Shown one piece after another: positions 25,500-30,744 of a stretch of 30,744 bases of DNA. The translations under genes were made by a program, and so were the position numbers. Below the pieces are notes generated by a model, which ran no database searches, had not been told where the DNA came from, and saw only the letters and a program-made list of their open reading frames with translations. The stretch is taken from contig CAYYYJ010000009.1 in the NCBI GenBank assembly GCA_964476045.1, forward strand, positions 1 through 30,744, read 5' to 3'. The first letter of the stretch is position 1. Each line of letters opens with the position of its first letter. The DNA comes from CAYYYJ01 sp964476045. GTDB taxonomy: Archaea; Aenigmatarchaeota; Aenigmatarchaeia; QMZP01; JACQNV01.

Positions 25500-26519
25500 T
25501 TAACTAGAATCTTTATCTACAACTATCTCGAATTCTGCTACCCTTTCCTTGCCATCAGCTATGAACTGGACCCATAGCTTGTGTTTCCCTGTTTTAGAAA
25601 AAGTTAAAGAGAAAGAAAGCTTATTATCAGAATCCATTTTCATGTCATGTGTATGGACAAATTCTTCTAGTGTCTCGTTTATCGCTATCATGTGGCCGGC
25701 AGCCCCTAAGAACATCTCTTTTATGTTGATTGGATTTCCGGTCGGATCCTGGACATCAAATTCAAAATCTGTTTTTTCTCCAACTAGTATTTTATTTGGT
25801 TTTTTTATCTCGACTTTAATCCCTCCTAAACTGTCTTTTTCTTGCAGAGAGGTATTTCCTGAAACAGCCAGATCAAAATCAATTATATGATCCATTTCTT
25901 TTTTGAAACCTATCCACAGCCTGTATTCTCCGGAAGCCAAGAAATTGTAATTTGTCTCCCACGAATTATTTTTCAAAACCGGATGCATATGATCGAAGTA
26001 TTTCATATCTTTTCTTATTAGTATCAGGTGCATTGGCTTCTCGTGTTCAATCTCCAGATCTGTGATCTCTTTTCCGGACATTTTGTCTTTGATTGTAAAA
26101 GACAGAAGAGATTCTTTGGCCGATTCAGCCTTAGGTTTATTGAATTCGGCGATATACATTCCAATATCAGCAGTTTTATTATATCCAGCGCTTGCAGTCA
26201 TCGCAGAATCCACCATATGATCCATATTGCCCATGTCCATTGCTTTCGTCCTCTGGGAAGATTTTATATACCCCGTGTACTCCTCCTCAGAACAGAAATG
26301 ATTGCCAGCTATCATGCACCCTGAGCAAGCTTCTCCTCCGATTTTTTTCCCGTCTCTCCACGGCTCCATTACCATCCATTGGTCGCCGTTTTTGACACAG
26401 AATTGCTGATAACTCAGTCCAGTGGAGTCTGTAATTTTGTTTTTGTTTTGAACTGAAACTATTGATATGGCTGCCAGAATCACAAGCGCTATTACAATCA
26501 CTAAAAGTTTAGATACCAT
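25500..26519 (-). CDS. Exported Met/His/Cys-rich protein, likely copper binding
   Basis: A 339-residue protein anchored by an N-terminal hydrophobic helix (MVSKLLVIVIALVILA). Outside the membrane, a small four-Cys region (FCVKN, then CSGCMIAGNHFC) is followed by the linker MDMGNMDHM. Two beta-domains come next: one with HEKPMHLILIRKDMKYFDHMHP, one YtkA-like with GAAGHMIAINETLEEFVHTHDMKM. The His/Met spacing suits Cu binding outside the cell, and the gene lies directly before copA. The exact family is uncertain; similar proteins accompany bacterial copper clusters. An upstream TTG at 26525 would overlap the previous stop, but the ATG at 26519 starts cleanly. Confidence 0.72.
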   Translation of the reverse strand: MVSKLLVIVIALVILAAISIVSVQNKNKITDSTGLSYQQFCVKNGDQWMVMEPWRDGKKIGGEACSGCMIAGNHFCSEEEYTGYIKSSQRTKAMDMGNMDHMVDSAMTASAGYNKTADIGMYIAEFNKPKAESAKESLLSFTIKDKMSGKEITDLEIEHEKPMHLILIRKDMKYFDHMHPVLKNNSWETNYNFLASGEYRLWIGFKKEMDHIIDFDLAVSGNTSLQEKDSLGGIKVEIKKPNKILVGEKTDFEFDVQDPTGNPINIKEMFLGAAGHMIAINETLEEFVHTHDMKMDSDNKLSFSLTFSKTGKHKLWVQFIADGKERVAEFEIVVDKDSS

Positions 26520-26521
26520 AA

Positions 26522-26980
26522 TCAAGATGTGTCTATATTACTCCCATATGGATGTATTAATTTCCAGCCTTTTATCACGTCAGCTTCCCTGTTTTTTAGT
26601 GTAAACTTGTCTGAGAATTCTTTTTTTGTGCCATCAGACAATGTAAATTCAATTTTATATTGCACTATTGACGCCTTCCCGTCATTCGATTCTTCTTTGA
26701 GGTCGAGGATTTTGACACTCTCTATTTTCTGGCTTTCAGCGTAAGTTTTGAAATCAGATAATGTTTTTGCAGTCGGTTCGATTTTCTTGAAGCCATCTGA
26801 GATAACTGAATACATGTTAGGCCAGTTTTTTGTTCCCCAAGAATTAAAATATTGTTTCACGGCTTCAGATGCTCCAGGGAAGGTGTATTCAACTTTCTGG
26901 TTTTCTGTAACTTGCACTATAAAGCCAGCTGCGGCTATCAGCGCTAAAACAACTACGCTGGCCAAAACAAATTTTTTCAT
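26522..26980 (-). CDS. Exported NTF2-like protein
   Basis: A 152-residue protein with an N-terminal signal/anchor helix (MKKFVLASVVVLALIAAAGF). One domain of the NTF2-like type follows: EAVKQYFNSWGTKNWPNMYSV, then FKTYAESQKI and a run of beta strands ending FTLKNREADVIKGWKLIHPYG. Such domains (for example DUF4878-like) often bind small ligands or act as scaffolds; no catalytic residues stand out. Its ATG overlaps the stop of the preceding membrane-protein gene (ATGA), and its stop lies 2 nt before the next ATG, so it is firmly in the copper operon. Role unknown. Confidence 0.65.
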   Translation of the reverse strand: MKKFVLASVVVLALIAAAGFIVQVTENQKVEYTFPGASEAVKQYFNSWGTKNWPNMYSVISDGFKKIEPTAKTLSDFKTYAESQKIESVKILDLKEESNDGKASIVQYKIEFTLSDGTKKEFSDKFTLKNREADVIKGWKLIHPYGSNIDTS

Positions 26981-27390
26981 TGGCCAGACCTCCTGTCTTT
27001 CAAAAAATTATAAACAGTGAATAAAATAATCGCTCCTCCAGCTGTCCAGAAAACCGGATTTAATTCCTGAATAAAGGGTACACTGAAAACCACTATGCCT
27101 GAATTTAAAATTATCAAATTTTTTGACATGCACTTTGGATGTTTGAAATGCATATAAAGCGTTGGGACTAGAAAAATTACAGCGCCTGACCAGAAATAAA
27201 TTGCATATTGGGTTAAAAATAATAAAGGCATGCCGACAACAGAAATCCCAATAAGAGACAAAACAGCTACGACAGCCAAACAAAGGTTATGGCAGACCTG
27301 CCAGCTGCCGAGAAAACTGAGGCTGCCTGAAACCCCGCTGGCAAAAACAAATTTCCTTTCGCTCTTGGCTTTTTTAGTTCTCTTCTTCAT
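26977..27390 (-). CDS. Four-helix membrane protein of the copper operon
   Basis: A 137-residue integral membrane protein with a strongly basic N-terminus (MKKRTKKAKSERK) and about four helices. The first contains WQVCHNLC, with a Cys-x3-Cys-type pair plus His, and the loop after helix 3 has HPKCMSKN. These residues could bind or pass metal, as in small MerT/MerF-like mercury carriers, although I do not see homology to those. The start overlaps the upstream HxlR gene by 17 nt and the end overlaps the next gene by 4 nt. Name and function unknown. Confidence 0.62.
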   Translation of the reverse strand: MKKRTKKAKSERKFVFASGVSGSLSFLGSWQVCHNLCLAVVAVLSLIGISVVGMPLLFLTQYAIYFWSGAVIFLVPTLYMHFKHPKCMSKNLIILNSGIVVFSVPFIQELNPVFWTAGGAIILFTVYNFLKDRRSGQ

Positions 27391-27730
27391 ATCCCATGTT
27401 AAACAATAAAAACTGTTTATACATATCCTCTCCCTTATCTGTAAGTGAATATTTTACTTTGAATGGATAAGCTGATTGTTTTCTGCTTCTGACAAAACCT
27501 GATTTCTCTAGATCCTTTAATTTTTTGGATAGAACCTTCGGTGATATATTCTTGGCCGAACCATCTTTCAGCTTGTTTTTTATCAGGTTAAAATTCAGTT
27601 TACTAAAATTCCCTATTGTGATCAAAACAGGCAAAGACCATTTATTCCTAAAGTTTATTAGAACAGATTCTATTGCCATTGGGCAGACGCCTTTTCCTTT
27701 CATTGAACATTCATTTTTACCGGTTTCCAT
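27374..27730 (-). CDS. HxlR-family winged-helix regulator with extra Cys
   Basis: A 118-residue HxlR-type regulator. CPMAIESVLINFRNKWSLPVL is the family signature (Cys16 before the first helix, then NKW), followed by FNLIKNKLKDGSAKNISPKVLSKKLKDLEKSGFV as recognition helix and wing, then YSLTDKGEDM. An additional Cys8 and Met10 precede Cys16 (ECSMKGKGVC), which might sense copper or redox. It is the first gene of the operon that ends with copA and is divergent from the 43-residue Cys-rich gene across a 9-bp inverted repeat. It probably controls both; archaeal copper clusters more often use a TRASH-domain regulator, so this arrangement is unusual. Confidence 0.8.
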   Translation of the reverse strand: METGKNECSMKGKGVCPMAIESVLINFRNKWSLPVLITIGNFSKLNFNLIKNKLKDGSAKNISPKVLSKKLKDLEKSGFVRSRKQSAYPFKVKYSLTDKGEDMYKQFLLFNMGYEEEN

Positions 27731-27746
27731 AGAGAAACTGCTTTTC

Positions 27747-27795
27747 TTTTAAGCAGGCAAGTTGTTGTATTATTATTTGCGAATCTTGCTTAAAA
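27747..27795. promoter_or_regulatory. Mirror-image elements between HxlR and Cys-rich genes
   Basis: TTTTAAGCA (27747-27755) and TGCTTAAAA (27787-27795) form a perfect 9-bp inverted repeat, 31 bp apart, each with CTTG on its outer reading side. The right copy overlaps a TATA-like element at good spacing for the Cys-rich gene. The left copy is only about 20 nt from the HxlR ATG and may cover its start point rather than be its TATA. Likely binding site for the HxlR protein. Confidence 0.45.
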
Positions 27796-27838
27796 AGCTT
27801 TACAAAATCTGCAAAAGTCGGATTTGGGGAGGTGAATT

Positions 27839-27970
27839 ATGGAAAAGAAAAACTGCTGCAGCAGCGGAGTCTGCCCGACATGCGACTGCTGCATTTGCGT
27901 ATGCACAAAGGTGTTAGCAAAATCTTTATCCCCTGAAGCAAAGAAGCTCCTGATACAGGCGCTTAGCTGA
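27839..27970 (+). CDS. 43-aa Cys-cluster protein, metallothionein-like
   Basis: A 43-residue protein beginning MEKKNCCSSGVCPTCDCCIC and continuing VCTKVLAKSLSPEAKK to the end ALS. Residues 6, 7, 12, 15, 17, 18, 20 and 22 are Cys: eight in 17 residues, in CC, CxxC, CxCC and CxC patterns typical of metallothionein-like Cu(I) or Zn(II) clusters. The second half is a short amphipathic helix without Cys. It has the best Shine-Dalgarno in the window, GGAGGTGA ending 3 nt before the ATG, and a TATA-like box at 27788-27796. Position between an HxlR-copA operon and other metal-linked membrane genes supports a cytosolic copper buffer or chaperone. I do not know a named family for it. Confidence 0.75.
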   Translation: MEKKNCCSSGVCPTCDCCICVCTKVLAKSLSPEAKKLLIQALS

Positions 27971-27989
27971 GGCACATTCGCGGGTATTT

Positions 27990-28208
27990 TTATTTTTCCC
28001 TATTTTTCTTTTCAACGCCACACTTCCCTTTACTCATAAAGTACGCCATTAAACCCATTGACAGCGGGCAGAGTAAAAATACTAATAAGGGCAAATAAGC
28101 AAATTGTGGCAGGAGTATTTTCAATAACAGGAATAAAAATAGCGGTACCAGGCATAATATCCACACGAGTTTCCCGCCTTTGCCTGAACTGCACGATTTT
28201 TTCTTCAT
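27990..28208 (-). CDS. Small two-helix membrane protein, DUF2933-like
   Basis: A 72-residue protein starting MKKKSCSSGKGG with AAGGTGA about 6 nt upstream, which favours this ATG over an in-frame start at 28259. Two hydrophobic helices follow, the second holding LLCPLSMGLMAYFM, then KGKCGVEKK. A Cys-Pro-Leu before a Met-rich stretch resembles the DUF2933 proteins that accompany copper-resistance genes in bacteria. This is a resemblance by eye, not a firm assignment. It is the last gene of a three-gene set and converges on the 43-residue Cys-rich gene. Confidence 0.6.
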   Translation of the reverse strand: MKKKSCSSGKGGKLVWILCLVPLFLFLLLKILLPQFAYLPLLVFLLCPLSMGLMAYFMSKGKCGVEKKNREK

Positions 28209-28218
28209 ATATTTCACC

Positions 28219-28659
28219 TTATTTCCTGAAAACAGTTTTCGACTGCATATAAACGGCATATGAAAGCAAGATTATGCTTAGTATTCCAAGTATCGGCTGA
28301 AAAGGCATGAAATAATTTGTGGTGAGGGCCAGGCCAAGGACCAGTACGAGCAGTTTATTGCATATCGCGCATCCAAAAGCAAAGAATCCCCCCAAAGCAC
28401 CGCCAGTTGCAGCGGAGCTGCATTTTCTGGAAGACTTCTTTGAATAGTACCATAAGCCTGCGAATGCGCCTGAAAGAGCCGCTGTCAAAACGAGAAGAAT
28501 GTAATCATAGAAGTGGACTGGAGTCATCCTTATGAAAAATCCGCTTGGGATTAGGACTGAAATAACGCCAAAGCTAAAGAAAATGGAAAGGGAAACCAGA
28601 CTGCCAATTGCCATTGACCATAATTTCAATTCTTGTTTAGTTTTTTTGTTTCTTGCCAT
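28219..28659 (-). CDS. Membrane protein with Cys-x2-Cys in a helix
   Basis: A 146-residue integral membrane protein with four predicted helices. Helix 3 contains FAFGCAICNKLLVLVLG, a Cys-x2-Cys within a membrane segment that could carry a metal or thiol function. A KKSSRKCSS loop precedes it. It overlaps the preceding small gene by 23 nt and ends 10 nt before the next, so the three form one transcription unit. No name can be given; the context suggests metal handling. Confidence 0.62.
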   Translation of the reverse strand: MARNKKTKQELKLWSMAIGSLVSLSIFFSFGVISVLIPSGFFIRMTPVHFYDYILLVLTAALSGAFAGLWYYSKKSSRKCSSAATGGALGGFFAFGCAICNKLLVLVLGLALTTNYFMPFQPILGILSIILLSYAVYMQSKTVFRK

Positions 28660-28882
28660 ATTTTTCCTTTAAAAAAACGTAGACACCCAAAATAACCAAA
28701 ATAAATCCCAGAAGATAAATATGAACTAAAAGATCTTTTGTCAAATCAGACTGCAAATGGCTAAGTGAGCCCAGGAATGCCCTTTCAAAGCCTTCTATTA
28801 CTGATATTGATAAAATAAATAACAATCCAATTATTAATGCTAAATATTTTTTGTAGCCTGAATTATCTTTTCTTTTTTTCAT
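28637..28882 (-). CDS. Small two-helix membrane protein
   Basis: An 81-residue protein starting MKKRKDNSGYKKYLALIIGL, with two helices (about 12-32 and 52-71) separated by a loop with Glu, His and Asp, and a basic tail (KEKYGKKQKN). The ATG at 28882 was preferred to a TTG 6 nt upstream. First gene of the three-gene membrane set; 51 nt after the ABC permease stop without an obvious TATA. Unknown function. Confidence 0.5.
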   Translation of the reverse strand: MKKRKDNSGYKKYLALIIGLLFILSISVIEGFERAFLGSLSHLQSDLTKDLLVHIYLLGFILVILGVYVFLKEKYGKKQKN

Positions 28883-28933
28883 ATCCAATTCCCTGATTTG
28901 TATTCCTTTGTTGCATTCTTAAGTTCAATAATT

Positions 28934-30178
28934 TTATTCATATCTCAAAGCCTCAGCGGGTTTTAGTTTAATTGCCCGGTACGCCGGATACGCAGAGCCC
29001 AACACGGCAAGCAGTATTGCCAAGAGCAATCCCGAGAGAACGGCTTTTGCCGATAGAGAAAATCTAAAAATGTCGCCTGCCGATTGCGCGCTCATCTCGC
29101 CGGCCAGACCCGTCAGAGAAACGGATGAGAGTCCGAGAAGACTTGTGGCAAGAAACGGCGCAAACAGGGCAAAAATGACTATTCCCAAAAGACTTCCCAG
29201 AAATGCGAGAGCGCTGGTTTCTACAATAAACTGTTTTGCCACATCCCCATTAGAAGCGCCGATGGCTTTCAAAATCCCTATTTCCTTTGTCCGTTCCCTG
29301 CCAATCAAGATCATCATAAAGATAATGATAAGAGCGGAAATAAGGGCGGTAAAGTAAGCGCCATACGAACTTTCGTTTTGGATTTTAGAGAGCGCTTCAG
29401 AGGCAATGACGACATTCTTTTGTCCGCTCAAGACATCCACATCATCAAGTTGTTCACGCAACGCCTTCTCAACCTGCGCGACATTGTCAACCGAATTGAC
29501 CACTATAAAAATTTGCGACAGGCGGCTTTTGTCGGGGATATACGCTTTGCCGTTTTCGAGAAATGAAGAAGCGAACGCTTGCGCAACCGGAAGCGGCATG
29601 AATACCTGATTATTGCCAAATATAAATTTGGCGTCAAAAATACCGATGATAACAAGCGGGGTGCCCGCGAGTTCAAATGAAGAACCAATATCCAGATTTT
29701 TTTCTTGGGCAAAAATCGTTCCGACAATCGCCACATTCTTACCCTCATCGCTTTCCTCAAATCCTCGCCCTTTGATAATCTTGGGTGTACCTACTTCGCC
29801 ATGGCTGTTGACGCGCAAAAGGGAAGTGATAGGTGAAATGCCCGCAATGACCGAAGTGGTATATTTTTTGCTGTTATCAACTTGCCGGACATAGAGATAT
29901 TTTTCTACCCCAACGATGTTGGGAATATTCTGGATTTTTTCCACAGTATCCTCGGGCAAGGGTTGCACTCCCACCCCCATACCCGTAGCGCCGGCTGCTC
30001 GCACTTCAATAAGCGTTTGCGTATTTTCCTTGAGTGTTTTGGAGGTGGCGCTTACGATATTTGTCGTCTGCTGCATGGTGATAAAAATGCCGATGGAGAG
30101 CCCTAACACTACAATCACCAGTATTGTTCTGGCAGGGCTTCGATAAATATTGCGAATGGCGCGAAATGCGGTTTTCAT
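28934..30178 (-). CDS. ABC transporter permease, MacB/FtsX type
   Basis: A 414-residue permease. N-terminal helix (MKTAFRAIRNIYRSPARTIL onward), a large extracytoplasmic MacB-like periplasmic core domain (about 45-265), then three helices with the cytoplasmic signature GRERTKEIGILKAIGAS and the end AYPAYRAIKLKPAEALRYE. These fit the MacB_PCD and FtsX regions. Such permeases, with a LolD/MacB-like ATPase, move or act on substrates at the outer face and seldom import. It lies 27 nt after the Ig-like anchored protein. CG-containing codons are far more frequent here than in neighbouring genes, suggesting transfer, possibly from bacteria. Confidence 0.88.
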   Translation of the reverse strand: MKTAFRAIRNIYRSPARTILVIVVLGLSIGIFITMQQTTNIVSATSKTLKENTQTLIEVRAAGATGMGVGVQPLPEDTVEKIQNIPNIVGVEKYLYVRQVDNSKKYTTSVIAGISPITSLLRVNSHGEVGTPKIIKGRGFEESDEGKNVAIVGTIFAQEKNLDIGSSFELAGTPLVIIGIFDAKFIFGNNQVFMPLPVAQAFASSFLENGKAYIPDKSRLSQIFIVVNSVDNVAQVEKALREQLDDVDVLSGQKNVVIASEALSKIQNESSYGAYFTALISALIIIFMMILIGRERTKEIGILKAIGASNGDVAKQFIVETSALAFLGSLLGIVIFALFAPFLATSLLGLSSVSLTGLAGEMSAQSAGDIFRFSLSAKAVLSGLLLAILLAVLGSAYPAYRAIKLKPAEALRYE

Positions 30179-30205
30179 AGATTATATCACAACTTATAAT
30201 TATAG

Positions 30206-30676
30206 TTAACAATTATCGCTTGGGCTGTTGTCTATCCAAATCTGACTCCTATCCTCACCAAGTTCTTGGCCGGCTCCATCATAGGCCTTGGCGCGCAAAA
30301 GATACATACAATCCTTGTATTTTGCGGTATCCAGCTCAAAATAAAATGGCGGGCTGATTTTTTCTCCGACAATGGTTCTATCAAGATAAAAAACAACCTT
30401 ATTTACCTGGTCTGTGGCCTGAAGTTTAACGGGAACAACTCCTTTGATTATTTTCCATCCGCTCGCGCTGTGATCAGCCGGGTTGCCCTCCGGCACCGGT
30501 TCAAGAATGGTAATGGGCCCTGTTTTCTTGGCGGCCCCTGGTGATTGTTTCTCAATAGGACTTATGCCCATATCCGGGTTTTCGCGAACAACAAGCCACC
30601 CTACCACCGCAAGGACGGCAAAGACGATAATGATAACAAAGTAAATGGTATTTTTTTGGCTAATCATAATTATCAC
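30206..30676 (-). CDS. Membrane-anchored protein with Ig-like domain
   Basis: A 156-residue protein: a short N-terminal membrane helix (IYFVIIIVFAVLAVVGWLVV), a Pro-rich linker (PITILEPVPEGNP), then one Ig-like beta domain of the Big_7 kind (about 75-150: VVPVKLQATDQVNKVVFYLD, ISPPFYFELDT, AKAYDGAGQELGED). A GTG at 30676 overlaps the upstream stop as GTGA and would couple translation; an ATG at 30667 is the alternative. It lies between the ATPase and the permease of one ABC system, so it may be its substrate-contacting or accessory subunit. Confidence 0.68.
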   Translation of the reverse strand: MIIMISQKNTIYFVIIIVFAVLAVVGWLVVRENPDMGISPIEKQSPGAAKKTGPITILEPVPEGNPADHSASGWKIIKGVVPVKLQATDQVNKVVFYLDRTIVGEKISPPFYFELDTAKYKDCMYLLRAKAYDGAGQELGEDRSQIWIDNSPSDNC

Positions 30677-30744
30677 AGTAGCTTTATTTCCTGCTCCAAA
30701 ATTTTTCCGTCACGCAGCGTATATTTTTCATCGGCAAGCTCAAC
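30673..30744 (-). CDS. ABC transporter ATPase, C-terminal end (partial)
   Basis: The frame is open from the right edge and encodes VELADEKYTLRDGKILEQEI plus KLL and a TGA. The wording (AD, then L.DG.I) is the typical end of LolD/MacB-type ABC ATPases. The rest lies outside the window. It is coupled by GTGA overlap to the Ig-like gene and followed by a MacB/FtsX permease, which supports the assignment. Confidence 0.7.
   Translation of the reverse strand, partial: VELADEKYTLRDGKILEQEIKLL

Noticed and set aside
1..30744. CRISPR arrays, transposases and insertion sequences
   Set aside because: No regularly spaced repeat series and no DDE, HUH or serine recombinase motif was found; the repeats seen are short duplications between homologous genes or promoters.

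Overview
The window reads as archaeal chromosome. Genes have TATA boxes about 26 nt before leaderless or near-leaderless ATGs. The information genes are archaeal types (Hef-like helicase, RadB, archaeal topoisomerase IA, TrmB regulator), and surface proteins carry class III (pilin) signals. The lineage cannot be fixed by eye. The abundance of AAA_14/DUF4143 ATPases and LamG surface proteins would fit a DPANN archaeon or a small uncultivated euryarchaeon; this is inference.

Left part (1-4.5 kb): the possible tail of an upstream gene, a 54-aa protein translationally coupled to a retropepsin-like aspartic protease, a small pilin-like protein, a nuclease-less Hef-type helicase, a relic of a surface-protein C-terminal anchor, and the first AAA_14/DUF4143 ATPase. 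Middle part (4.7-17.6 kb): a surface-protein region. It holds a 1301-aa LamG lipoprotein, a DUF7282-like lipoprotein, a double-LamG secreted protein, a Cys-rich pilin-signal protein, an orphan pilin-signal fragment and a LamG protein with a pilin signal. These modules are visibly shuffled between genes. Three more DUF4143 ATPases are interspersed. Each ATPase promoter has TATA at the leaderless distance; three have clear palindromic repeats around or beside it and the fourth has a weaker one, and each repeat sequence is different.

Housekeeping part (17.6-22.9 kb): radB and topA converge on a tandem repeat containing hairpins. Then come a class I/II HDAC-type deacetylase, a 154-aa unknown and a TrmB regulator.

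Right part (23.1-28.9 kb): a probable copper-handling island. One compact operon reads HxlR regulator, 4-TM Cys protein, NTF2-like exported protein, Met/His/Cys-rich exported protein, CopA (HMA+YHS P1B ATPase). Divergent from it, across an inverted repeat, is a 43-residue protein with 8 Cys in 17 residues, not previously delimited here because of its size. Three small membrane proteins converge on it. The window ends in an ABC export/MacB-like set (ATPase tail, Ig-like anchored protein, FtsX/MacB permease) whose CG-rich codon use looks imported.

No rRNA, tRNA, CRISPR array or transposase was recognised.
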